64,000 nucleotides of DNA from Neostapfia colusana. Taxonomy: Eukaryota > Streptophyta > Magnoliopsida > Poales > Poaceae. Position numbers and translations under genes: made by a program. Below, one piece after another: positions 34,234-46,400 of the stretch (the first letter of the stretch is position 1; the number at the start of each line of letters is the position of its first letter). The DNA lies in assembly GCA_030760725.1 (NCBI GenBank), contig JASWHV010000004.1:52171136-52235135 (forward strand). The letters are read 5' to 3'. A model generated the notes under the pieces. That model was given only the letters and a program-made list of their open reading frames with translations. It ran no database searches and was not told the DNA's origin.

Positions 34234-35833
34234 TCAAGGCACAAAAAAGAAGGAGAGGAGGGATCTACTTGTCGTCGCTGGCTCACTCCTCGCTGTCGGT
34301 CCTTTCTTCGTCTTCATCATCAGGCTGAGGAGGAGGAGGAGAAGAACCACTCGTCGTGCCCTGGGAGCCAAAGTAGGCACGTTCTGATGGAGAGAGAGAG
34401 GAGGAAGCTCTGTGAAGTCAGATGCAGAGTCCTCTGAGATGACTGGAGATCCAATGGGCCCAATCTCCAGTTTTGGGCATATTGCTTTGACATTGGCCTT
34501 CATGTATCTCATTTCTTCTTTTCTTGCCGTGTTTATCTTATGAAGCTTCACCTCAATTTTGCGGCAAGAGCCAAAGATAGAAGCAAAATACTTCATAATC
34601 CCAATAGGGGACCCTTTGTGAGGAGGGGCCCTAGTCTTGGATGAAGGCCTTGCATCTTCTTGAGCTCTCTCTGGATGTTCTTCAGGTGAGCCAGGTGAGG
34701 GGTCAGATAGGAGAGAGGCTTGAGGAGGCTTCTGAGGCCTTAGAGCAGTGTTCTCCACATCCTTCACAAACTCAATTCCTGTGACTTTTTCAATCATGAA
34801 CATCAAGTATGGTGCATAGCCACAGGAACGGTTTGGTGTGCAGGATATGTTCACCATGTCATTCCAAATGAATCAAAGATATCAAATTTTCTTCTCCTGC
34901 TGATTACTTTCATCAAGGTTCTCAAGTAACCTTGGACACTCCCGGCATCTCCATCCTTTGGAGCAATGGTCTTCCGGAGCACTCTATTGAGAACAATGAA
35001 GAAGGGCTTCATGTTCTTGGTTGAGGGAGGATTGTATGGGAGTTGAGTATCATAGAGGAATTCCATCTTGTCCTTCTCCACAACACCAAGATTGTGAATC
35101 ATAATCTCATTACTGCCGGTGTCCTCAAGGTGCAGCAGTCTGGCAAACTGGACATAGGAAACTGTGTACATGGATCCATGTTTCATCCAAGTCACTCTAT
35201 CTTCTTCATTGTGGGCAAAGTGGCAATTTACAAAGAATTGGACGATGATATCATCATTCCAATTGTATCTGAAGGAGAGCAAGTCCTTGAGTCCTTGTCT
35301 CACTGCAGCCTCTATTACCTCCTCAAAGGCTTCACAGCTCTTCCTTTCAAAATATGTCCAGTCAATCCATTGGCTGCGGACCACTGGAGTCTTCATTTGG
35401 AGGTACACCGAACTGTAGTAGTCCGAGTGAAAGTTGCTCCAAAATTACTTGTCAGCTGCCTTTTTACCATTGCTATAGTCGTCAATTTTCCTCAGCTTCC
35501 ATGCCACATCACTCCCCTTGCCATTGAACTTCTCCTCCGAGGGATCCCTATTCCCCTGTCTTGGAGCTGTCATCTTAAGGGGACCAATCGGGTCGGAAGC
35601 AAGTCCCATTCTCTTGCCCTTGGTTTGGGGTTGAGCCGCCGAGCTAGAACCAGCCACATTTGCTTTTGAAGCTGGTCTCTTGACTGTAACCTTTCAACGC
35701 AACCTAGGTGGGGTGGGTGAAGGCTCGGCAGCACGCTCTTGTCTCTTTTTGGAGCGAGACTCCGGAATATGAGACATCCCATCTTGATCCATCTCCGCTT
35801 CAAAGTCAGAGATATTCTCATTCGATCACGACA
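34234..35833 (-). pseudogene. Third ORF of the copia element (env-like position), broken
   Basis: On the minus strand, from about 35833: an N-terminal Ser/Lys/Pro-rich part (readable to 35445), then a conserved globular part from 35408 to 34851 (WIDWTYFERKSCEAFEEVIE, FRYNWNDDIIVQFFVNCHF, SYVQFARLLHLEDTGS). A further part continues to 34234 in another frame. An ORF of this kind downstream of pol is characteristic of SIRE/Maximus elements and has been called env-like there. I see no signal peptide or convincing transmembrane helix here. A late Leu run comes from an out-of-frame stretch. At least one frameshift and several stops are present, so no product is expected. Confidence 0.75.
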
Positions 35834-35952
35834 TGATTCTGACAAGGAAGATATAAAGGATATGAATAAGCAAGGACGACAAGGGATTGCATCGAATTCA
35901 TATAAGCTAGGGTTTTCATCAGGGCATACCGGACTTGTTCGGTGTTCAGGGT

Positions 35953-36431
35953 CGGACTAGTCCGGAGTACCAGACTTGTCCGCCCTAAGAACGGACTAGT
36001 CCGTTATGAGGCTTCTCAAACTATAACTTGTCGAAATTTGATGTTATTCAATGCAAATATGATCTAGGGTACATGGAATACATCAATAGAGTATGTATTG
36101 ACTAGAGGAGCTATGCTAATTGAGCAAAAACAAGGAAAATTGAAGGTTCTAGGGTTTGGAGAGAAATTTACCAAATCCTTCGATTCGAGGTTTCAAAGGA
36201 GTTCTTGATGCGGACTAGTCCGGGGTCTTCGATCCTCTTGCGGTGGAGATCGATTCCCACGGAGATTTGTGTGGATTTGATGGAAAACTCGCAAATCCAC
36301 CTTGGGAGCACTTGAGTGAGGAGAGAGAATGTGGGAGGAGTTGTGAGGTTGAAGGAGATTAGGTATGAGCCGGCCCTAGGTTTATGGAGTCGAAATATCG
36401 GACTAGTCCATGGTCGAGCCGGACTAGTCCG
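35953..36431. repeat. Second cluster of CGGACTAGTCCG palindromes (copia internal region)
   Basis: Exact copies at 35953-35964, 35992-36003, 36211-36222 and 36420-36431. Near-copies lie at about 35971 and 36399. The cluster lies between the third ORF and the end of pol, in noncoding DNA (35834-36703) with no other feature seen. Confidence 0.85.
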
Positions 36432-36703
36432 GACTAGCGGACCAAGTGGTCCGTGGTCCCTTGTACAGAAAAGTACAAAACACTTATATATATGTATTCA
36501 ATGGTTCCTAATAAGGAATAGTGAACAAAGACACACAGATATTCTTGATGAATATGATCAGTAAACATATAACAATCAAGCTATGACCATAATTCGTCAA
36601 GATCAAGTAACTAACATAGTTTTTAGGAGAAAAAATGGAGAGAGAGATGATTTTTCAACACAACTAACATGATTTTGAGGATGGCATACAGGTATGCACG
36701 TTT

Positions 36704-37592
36704 TCAAGACACGTTCCGAGCATCAAGGATATTTAGTTCATTTCGGAGATCACAAAAGTGTTTTTCATCAAGTGGCTTGGTAAAGATATCGGCTAGTTGT
36801 TTTTTAGTGTTGACATGGGAAATGGCTATGTCTCCTTTCATTGAGTGATCTCTCAAAAAATGATGCCGGATATCTATGTGTTTGGTTCTAGAGTGCTCAA
36901 CAGGGATATGGGCAATTTTAATTGCACTCTTATTTTCACAAAGGAGTGGAATACGGATCATATTGTAACTGTAATCCTTTAGAGTTTGTCGCATCCAAAG
37001 GAGTTGTGCACAACAACTCCCGGCTGCAACATACTCCGCTTCGGCCGTGGATAAGGCAATTGAATTTTGTTTCTTGGAGGACCAAGAAACAAAGGATCTA
37101 CCTAGGAATTGGCAAGTACCGGAAGTACTTTTTCTATCTACCTTGCATCCGGCATAATCTGCATTGGAGTATCCATTGAGATTGAATTTTGAACCTTTAG
37201 GATACCAAAGGCCTAGGTTGGGTGTATGAACTAAATATCTCAAGATCCTTTTAACGTCTGTCAAATGACATTCCTTAGGATTGGCTTGAAACCATGCACA
37301 CAAACATACACTCAACATGATATCAGGCCTAGATGCACATAAATAAAGTAAGGAGCCAATCATGGAACGATATACCTTTTGATCCACATTTGGTCCGTCT
37401 TCATTGAGATCCAAGTGTCCATTTGTCGCCATGCATGGGAGTCTTTATGGGCATTGCTTTGTCCATTCCAAACTTCTTGAGAATTTCTTGAGTGTACTTT
37501 GTTTGGCTTATGAATGTCCCGTCCTTTTGTTGCTTCCCATGGAATCCCAAAAAGTACCTCAACTCTCCCATCATGGATATCTCGAATCTATC
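36704..37592 (-). pseudogene. Copia RT C-terminus and RNase H
   Basis: Minus-strand continuation of pol after the E2 insertion: RT thumb text (MMGELRYFLGFHG, QTKYTQEILKKFGM), a frameshift near 37425-37432, then RNase H with GYSNADYAGCKVDRKSTSG, LSTAEAEYVA, VEHSRTKHIDIRHHF and QLADIFTKPL. It ends at a normal-looking stop at 36704. The frame upstream of 37592 resumes at 51966, on the other side of E2, where the YVDD part of RT lies. Confidence 0.9.
37588..37592. other. Target site duplication of E2, left
   Basis: CTATC, repeated exactly at 51961-51965. Confidence 0.95.
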
Positions 37593-40500
37593 TGTAAAAG
37601 CCCAAGAAAAGGGACTTGTAAAAAATTTTATGCACCTCACAACACAACAGTTTTGTTGTGGGTAGATTGTGAAATATTGTGAAGAGCAAGTGACCTCCCT
37701 CAAAGGAGTGAGTAGAAGGGAAAGCCTTCACTTTCACAAAGTAGGGTTTCTGCACATGAACATGAGAGGTTGAGCTCACCCTAGGATTTGAAAAGTCTTG
37801 GGAAGGTTCAGTCCAAAGCTCATGCAAATTCAACAATTTTTGAGGCACTTTTGGGTTATTTCAAAAAGAGGCCAATTTGAATGTAAATTCAAATTGCAGC
37901 AACTTTCATCACCCAAATTCAAAAGTTAGCTCCATATCTATACTCAGCACATTTTTCTGAGTAAACCCACCAAATTTCATCTCCATTGGAGCTCATCTTG
38001 TCAAGAGCTAAATTTGCAAGGATTCAAAACTGAATTTGAATTTCAGTTTAAATATGAAGCAAATTTAACCAAACAAAGTTTGAATTTGAGAATTCAAATT
38101 CAAGCAAAGACTTGGTGACTAAGTCTCACATTAAATTGTGAGTAGCTGAGGATATTTTGGCACAACAGAATTCAGAAAATTGGAAAAAAAACAAAAGAGT
38201 TAGAGGGGAGGCCCACTGGTCAGTAGACTTAGCACCGAAGTCTCTTCAGCCGACTCCTCGACCGAGCGCGCTCGCCAGCTGCAGCCAGCGGCGGCGACCG
38301 ACCAACTCGGCCGGCCAGCTCCTGCTTCGGCAGAGGAGGTGGCACAGCAGGTGTCGCGCTCTCCCCTGGCCTCAGGAGCCTATAAAAGGCCCGAGACCGC
38401 CGGCGAGTTACTGATTCTCGCGAAGTTCTGTAACCAGCAGCCTAGTCGCCCGAGCTCCGATCGTGTGCCACCCCAGCTGTGATCATCTTCCGGCTTCGAC
38501 CTCCATAGGAAAGTGGAGCGCTAGATCGTCCTCAAGACCACCGCGCAAACCGTTCCAAGGTTCGACCTCTGTGCGCGGAGAATTTCTCAGTTTAGGGCGA
38601 GTAGCTCCTTTCGGGACCCGATTAGGTTTAGCAGAAATTTGGGAAGCATAGTGGGTGGGAGGCCGAACGGAGCTGTGAGAGAGCATCTAGAGGTTCTGGC
38701 GACCCTTCTCGTTCGAAAACCGGAAGGAAATCACCGCCGGAACCCTAAGTTCACCCTAGGACAGTATGGCGGAGGAGGGGGTCGCCGGTGAGGTCTGGGT
38801 TGCCGGCCGTTTAGGGCCCAACAGAGCTCATGCCGAGTTTCCCGAGGTTTCCTTGAGTGTGGCGACGCGATTAGCGCACGAAGAAAACGGTCAGAAGGGC
38901 GGGAACACATTGCCGAGGTAGCACAGAGGCATAGGGCTCGTCGCCAGCGAGCTATGGCGGTTAGCCGGTGGCGACATGGTGTCCAGCGGGTTCAGCACCC
39001 GAGATTACGTGGGGGCGGCGAGTTTCGTCGGCTCCGGTGAGCTAGATCGCCGGGAACGCTGACCTCGCCGGAGCTCCGGCGGCTCGGGGCGGCGACGTCG
39101 GGAGGTAGACGAAGGGCGCGGCCCCACCTGTCAGCCCCTGTGTTAATCGCGCGCGAGCGCGCGCGGTTAGTTCAATTTAAATGGGCGGGCCCCGCTGTCA
39201 GCCTCTGGTTTAGCGCGGGAGGGGATTTTCGGTAGGAAAATAATTCAGGGATTAGCTCAAACTTTAGAAATCCATAACCTTGGCTAGGAAGCTCCAAATT
39301 TAGTGATTCAAATTGGGTTGGATTCATCTTGCCTAGCTCTGTCCAGAGATACAACCCAATTTGTATGAAACCCATTAATTAATTCTGGAAAATTCTTTAA
39401 AGCTTTTCAGCAAAAGAATTTTAGAGGGAGTTTGGTTCATCCAAAAATCCCCAAATTTTACCAGAATGTTCTTTAGGACATTAGTAAACCCCTGTAAAAG
39501 TTTCAGACCATTTGGAGTTGATTTGGTCAGAGCAATTCAAATTGGAAGGTACTGTGTTCATTTGAATACAGAAACATTTCCAGAGAAATTCCAAAACTTG
39601 GAAATTCAATTCTGGGCAAACCTTGAATCCAAAAATGCTAGGAAAATTCATGCAAACTCTATGAGCTATAGTTGAAATTCTAGATCATCAAGTTGAGCAT
39701 GAACAGGGGTATTACATCAGAATAAATTCTTCCTTGCTTATCTGCTAAGAAAATTATTCTGAGCAAACCACTCCATGAAAAGTGCTAATGTTTGGTCCAG
39801 AGGGTTTTCTTGTGACAAGGAACTCACATAAAAATTCTAAGCTCCATTGGAGCTCTAGATCACCCCTGTCCTGTTTACCCACTTAAGGGATTAATATGGA
39901 AAAGGGGGGAAAACCACTTAGCATTTAACCATGTGATTAAGTCCAAGCCAAACCACCAACACCAGTTCATATTTAAATTCTTAAACAAAGTTCCAGATAT
40001 TAGAGGCTGGTTATTAGAACCAATAGTATAAGTCTTACTCTAAACTCACTTTTGCATATAAATTAACATGTAGTATTTCATTAACGTGTAGCCGTTGAAG
40101 AAGAGACTCCGGAAGTGCTGGACTTCCTCCTTCCGGACGAAGAACTAACTCCTGACCAGCAGCAACAAGGCAAGCCCCGGTTTGCATTAACCCTTTTTAA
40201 AAAGTTTTACTTTGTATACATGTGTCATATGAAGTATGTATGTGCATTAGGTATCGGATGAATGAAACCCCACTTGCATAACCAAAGTTTCCTAAAAGAG
40301 TGAGGGTAGTGTCAAGGACCTCGAGTAGACAGGCTATGCTTAATGAGTCATAGGACTTCGGTACAAGTCGAGTAGTTGGAATCTACTCGCGAGATAGGCT
40401 GGGGACACACGGGTTCGGTTGAGTGATGTGAGATCACTTTAGTAATGAAAATGAGACTAGGCAGGGGCTAGGGCGCAGCAAGAGAGAGTCTTGTGTGCGC

Positions 40501-41551
40501 AGCCCTGTCCGTGTCGATTGAGGACCGATCCGTGTGCGGCCCTGCTGAACAAGTATTGAACGTACCGAAGGCATATCGGATATATGGGCCCCGATAAACC
40601 GATGTAGCCTAAACCTCCGGGCGTCGAGGCATAGCACACCGATTTATAGGTGTAGGTTGAGGGCAGCAAGGTGGAAATCTGCCAACGGGCATAGAGAGAT
40701 GCTCCGTGTGGAGAACCTCCTGCTCGTTTCGGTGCGACCGGTTCGACGTTTGGGCTGTTGGGTGAAAGGTTGTCCCGTACGACATCGAGTGAGCGTGCTG
40801 TGCAGCTCCACGGGTGGGCGTACGTGACGTGCTCTTTGGGTTTTCCCTGCAGGTGTATATCGAGTCGATTCGCCGTCCCTCGCGGTGACGAGTACTGCTT
40901 GTTCACTGCGTCGTAACGTAGACTAATGGATGAAATATGTTGATTCAATGATGCTGATTGATATAATTGTATTGCTACATGTGTGCCACCAAATACTGCT
41001 TACTAAATTTCAGATTTCATGAACTGTTAACTTGTTGCTAAAAGATGAACTAAGGATGAACTTGTAGGCGTGTCCTTTTGCTGAAATGTTACTATCCTAT
41101 GTCCATTGTACACCTCACGTAGAGTTTCATGCTTAGGTGAGTCGGTTAAGCCTTGTTGAGCCTTTGTGCTCACGGTTGCTGCTTAAGTGTTTTTCAGGTG
41201 AGGAGCCACCCACGGACTCGGGGTACGAGTCCACCGGCGAGGGTTACCCTCCGTCGGGGACCACGGCTGAGTGGGAGCCGTACACGCCGCGCTGAGCTGA
41301 GACGTGCAGCTAGTGTGGGTTGCCCTAGGGCGGGGCAACCGACTTTTGCTAGATAGGCGGGCGTGAGTTGTTTAGTGTAGTCTTCCGCTGTGTAATAGAA
41401 CAATAGTTGTAACTGAAGTTTGTACTTATTTGTACAGTTCAGCTGTTTTTCCCATGTAATATATGGTGTTCTTATGACGTGTGCTGTCGGGTGTCGCATC
41501 GCGCGGCACCACCCACTGCGATCCTGGATGAGCGGATTTCGGTCCGCCACA
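37593..41551 (+). repeat. E2 5' LTR, 3,959 bp
   Basis: TGTAAAAGCC to CCGCCACA. A TATA box lies at 38381, so about 3.1 kb of the LTR lies downstream of the promoter. A strictly alternating CG tract is at 39148-39165. The block 40440-40760 is strongly conserved with other Tekay LTRs. Antisense ORFs of 67 and 163 residues in that block are LTR sequence. Confidence 0.95.
38381..38387 (+). promoter_or_regulatory. TATA box, E2 5' LTR
   Basis: TATAAAA in CCTATAAAAGGC, set in GC-rich sequence about 790 bp into the LTR. It is identical at 48790-48796 in the 3' LTR. Confidence 0.65.
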
Positions 41552-43402
41552 GCCTGGTATCAGAGCTGCAGTGGGGATAGCACAGTACTAAAGGACTGCA
41601 TTATGGGAAAAACTTAGGTATACGGTGAGGATTCGGTAGTTGCCCAAGTAAGGACTATATTAGCTTAGTTACTTAAAGTGGCAAAGACTAACTTATGTGT
41701 TATAATTCTGAATTTCAATTATGTAACGACGCACCTACGCTCTGGTAAGTATGGTAAGGAACGCCACCGAAAGCGGTTCAATTTCGGTTAGCTCTCCCTG
41801 ACGAGGAACGTGGTTCAGGGATTGATCTCACAGCTCGGTGTGAGATGTCAATATGAAGCTCTTGGACTCTTCATGTCCCTGAGTTCATATGAAACGCTGA
41901 TCCCTAGCGTGCATTAGGCAAGTAAGCGGAGACCCCATCGCGTGGTCAGTAACGCGAGAGTGTGTTCGTCTGGAAATAGCCCAGGAGGACATACGCAGCG
42001 CTTGCCATCGGCGTGCCCTGCAGGGCAGTAGGTGGTATCTGTTGGGTTGATAACATTCCCAACCGTGACGACCCGTTCATGACATACTCGGGTTCCCCGT
42101 CGTGTGGTGTTGAAACACGATCACGTGCCTTGAGACGTGACTTAGCTCAAGGACGACCGTATGGAAATGATACGGGCGTTTGTAATTACTTTTAGATATG
42201 GAACTGCCTGAAATGAACAAACTTTGAGTGCACCATCATTGTGTGGTCTTCTGCAGGTACTAACCACGTATGTATCCGTGTAGAAAACGTGTGCGAGAGA
42301 CCGTTTAGTGCCACACTTGAGACGTATATACCGGTATGATCCGGTTAGGACTTTCTTTTGTAAGGAACGTAGTACCGAGATATTGTAGGCATATGCATGA
42401 GTATAATGATAACGAAAAAATTAAAAAAATCTATAGGTTCAACAGTTAGGACCCTGGTTGGGTATAAGAATGAGATAGGGATGAGTGTAGTTCCAAAAAG
42501 ACTGAAAAACAGAGTGCTCGGTTTTGGGACAGCAAGTTTGCTGATCTTCAACAGGGCATAACTCACAGGTCTTTTAGCCCAGGGAGGTGTGCTATATAGT
42601 TCTGGGAAGGTATTCAAGTACTCTACAACTTTGTTGTAGACTTCCAGAGCTGAAACTCGCCTTAAGATGGCTAAAATCCCAGAGGAATGTAAACTATTCA
42701 GAATCAGGGCAGAGTAAAACATCCTCTGAACTGATCTGTTTTTCAAATATAACTCCCAGTAGAAAAATCTAAAATTGTCATATAATCCATCCTTAGAAAG
42801 AGTAGAAGATGTTTGACATCTTTGCAATTCAAAGTTTCTGAAGTTTCAGCACAGAATTTAGTGGAAATCAGGATTGGAAACAGCCACTTCCAAGGGAGGT
42901 GCTGTTAAAATTCTTCCAGAAATTCTGCTAACTTTGAATTAACATAACTTTTTAATCAAAGCTGATCTGGGGGCAAATGAGTACTCGTTGGAAAGATACT
43001 AAAGTTAACTTTAACTTTGGTATTCAACTTGAGTCATGAAAATGCCCATAACCGGATCAAAACTTGGAATAGGTAGAAACTGGTCATTCTGACAGAAGAA
43101 TGACAGTTGAGCTCATTGGAGAGGGTGTCGTACCCTAAGGGTGTTATACGTGATGACAACGCAATAATAATGTCTCGTAGAGACCAAACCCAGTTATGTT
43201 GAGCTTCCAAACAGGGGGTTCATCAAGTAGGATTAAACTAACTTGTGTTTGGTCTGGTAATGGTGTAGCTTGTGCAAAGTTATTACATTATCTACTTACG
43301 AGATATTTCGCGCGTTTGGTTGTCATAATGTTTTTACGCCCAGTTCTATTGGACTGCATGCAAAATGTTGCGGGACTGAGGTTTAATGTCGTATGGTTGC
43401 AG
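41552..43402 (+). other. E2 leader
   Basis: 1.85 kb between LTR and gag. No protein is supported. It contains CTGCAGGTACTAACCACGTA near 42252 and ends in GTATGGTTGCAG before the ATG. The open frame extends upstream to 43196, but the conserved start shared with E1 is at 43403. Confidence 0.85.
41555..41566 (+). other. Primer binding site (initiator Met tRNA), E2
   Basis: TGGTATCAGAGC, three bases after the LTR end. Confidence 0.93.
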
Positions 43403-46400
43403 ATGGTTCGTACTAGGACCACGCACGAGGTTGGTGGCTCTAGCCAAGGTGGAGGCGATGACTCCCAGCCACCGGCCTACGACAGCACCCCGCAGCAGCA
43501 GCCACCACCGCCGCCTCCGCTTACTCTAGCGGATGTGATAGCGGCATTGGTGGGAGGTCGTGAGGAGCAGACCGACCTGCTCCGCACGATCGTGCAGAAT
43601 ACGTCCCAAGCGGGAGGACGTCAAGAGCGAGGGCCTCGTGAGCCCCGCGAAGTGTCGTACTCGGATTTCATGAGTACGCACCCTCCAGTGTTCACCGAAG
43701 CTGAAGAACCACTGGAGGCGGACAACTGGCTGCGGACTATCGAGTCCAAGTTCGGGCTGCTCCAGTGTACGGAGCGGCAGAAGACGCTGTTCGCAGCACA
43801 GCAGCTCCACGGTGCCGCTGGTGCGTGGTGGGCGAATTATGTCGCCTCACGTCCGGCTGGCCATGCCGTGGAATGGCAAGAGTTCCGGGAGGCGTTCCGC
43901 GCCTATCACATTCCTCCCGGAATAATGAAGAGAAAGTTCCAAGAATTTTTGGAACTGAAGCAGGGCGGGAGGAGTGCCCACGACTACTCCCGTGCCTTCA
44001 ACCATCTGGCGCAGTATGCGTCAGACTACATCTCCACGGAGGAGAAGAAGAGGGAGCACTTCTATCGGGGGTTACATCCCGAAATGAAGACCCACCTCGT
44101 ACAATGGAACCGCGGCACATTCAACGACCTAGTTAATGCCGCCATCATGCAAGAGGACGCTCAGCGGGAGTTAGCAGCTGAGCAGAGGAAGCGTAGCGCT
44201 CCACCTAGCAGCGGTGGGAGTGGCGCTCCACAGAAGTACCGTATGGTGTATCGGACACCATCCGGGCAGCAGTGGCAACCACCGGCGCGACCGCAACGGT
44301 TCGGGGGACGTCCCTTCCAGGCACCTCCGTTCCGTCCGCCGATGCCACCACCAAAACAGCAGCAGCAGCAGACGGTACCCCGGGCGTTTCCACCGCCACA
44401 ACGCGCCCCAGGTTTCCGTCCACCGATCAGCGGGGGACCGCCCCGTTTCACCTGCTTCACGTGTGGCCAGGCGGGCCACTTTGCGAAGGACTGTCCCCAG
44501 GGGCAGCAGAGCAGCGGGCAAGCCCAGTTTCAGGGCGGTGCTCGAGGCCGACCTCCGGTGAAGAAGGTTGGTCAGCGGACTGGAGGCGTCCGCAACCTCG
44601 ACAATGAGGACGCCCCAGAGGGAGACAACGTGCTGGCGGGTACGTTTACTCTCAACCATCAAGCCATAGTCATATTATTTGATTCGGGTGCAACCCACAG
44701 CTTTATAAGTGCATCCTATGTGGCTAAACATCAATTGCAAGTCTTCCCAACCGACTGCACTTATATGATATGCTCACCGGGAGGGAAGATTTCAGCTAAT
44801 ATGATGATTCCAAAGGCACCTCTGTGCTTAGGTGGGAAGCTATATCCCACCACCTTGATAATCCTTATGGGACAAAAGATTGATGCAATCTTAGGGATGT
44901 CATGGCTGCAATACCATGGCGCTGTCCTAGAGACTCGGACACGGACGATTCACTTAAATTCTCCATTCCACCGTCCGCATTCCATGATGTTAGACATGCC
45001 AGTCCGGGAAGTTTTAGCAATTAATAATGCTGAAGTTCTCAAGTTAGAAGACATCCCTGTAGTCCGGGAGTATCCTGATGTGTTCCCGGATGATCTTCCG
45101 GGCATGCCACCTGAGCGGGATGTCGAGTTCAAGATTGAACTTGCACCCGGGACTACGCCCATATCACGGAGACCATACAAGATGGCTCCAAATGAGCTGG
45201 CGGAACTGAAAGAACAGCTCAATGATCTGTTGAGCAAGGGTTTCATTAGGCCGAGTTCCTCGCCTTGGGGATGCTCGGCGCTATTCGTGAAGAAGAAGGA
45301 TGAGACCCTGAGGCTGTGTGTGGATTACCGGCCGCTCAACGCCGTCACCATCAAGAATAAGTACCCACTGCCCCGTATTGACATCTTGTTTGATCAACTT
45401 GTGGGGGCAAGTGTATTCTCAAAGATGGACCTTCGCTCTGGATATCACCAGATCAAGATCCGGGCGGAGGATATCCCGAAGACGGCATTCTCGACGAGAT
45501 ACGGCTTATACGAATATCTCGTCATGTCCTTTGGTCTCACAAATGCTCCAGCCCATTTCATGTATCTCATGAACTCGGTGTTCATGCCGGAGCTGGACAA
45601 GTTCGTGGTAGTGTTCATCGACGACATCTTGGTTTACTCCAAGACCGAAGCTGAACATGCCGAACACTTGCGGATCGTTCTTCAACGATTGCGAGACCAC
45701 AAGCTCTACGCCAAGTTCAGCAAATGCGAATTTTGGATCAGCCAAGTGCCATTTTTGGGACATATCATCTCAGCTGAAGGCAGTGCGGTTGACCCAAGTA
45801 AAATAGAGCAAGTGTTGAAATGGAAAGCTCCCACTTCAGTCCATGAAGTCAGAAGCTTCCTCGGGTTAGCGGGATACTACCGGAGATTCATTCCAAGTTT
45901 CTCCAAGCTCGCTAAACCGATGACAGAGTTGCTGAAGAAAGGGACGAAATATGTTTGGAACACGGCGTGTGAAGGAGCGTTCCGAACACTGGTGAAGCAT
46001 CTCACAACAGCCCCGGTATTAGCTCAGCCGGATACAACAAAGCCCTTCGACGTGTATTGTGACGCGTCCGGTATTGGGCTTGGCTGCGTGTTGATGCAGG
46101 AAGGACGTGTGGTCGCGTATGGCTCACGCCAACTTCGGAACCATGAGCAGCACTACCCGACTCACGATCTTGAACTTGCGGCCGTGGTGTTGGCGCTGAA
46201 AATGTGGAGGCACTATCTCCTGGGGAACTTGGTGCATCTCTACACCGACCACAAGAGCTTGAAATACATTTTCACCCAGAAGGAGCTGAACATGAGGCAG
46301 AGGAGGTGGTTAGAACTGATCAAAGATTATGAGATTGAGATCCATTACCACCCCGGCAAGGCGAATGTGGTTGCCGACGCGCTGAGTCGGAAATCACATG

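Noticed and set aside
34234..34437. Membrane anchor in the copia third ORF (Leu run)
   Set aside because: The Leu-rich run comes from a frame that is shifted relative to the conserved part, so it does not support an envelope call.
40457..40948. 163-residue antisense ORF, also at 50866-51357
   Set aside because: It lies wholly inside the E2 LTRs. Presence in both simply reflects LTR identity, and the matching regions of E1 and E3 keep only shorter, shifted pieces.
43196..43402. Upstream extension of the E2 Gag-Pol frame
   Set aside because: The extra 69 codons are leader sequence. E1 shares the start at its ATG 4147 but has no matching open frame upstream, and the AG/ATG junction favours 43403.
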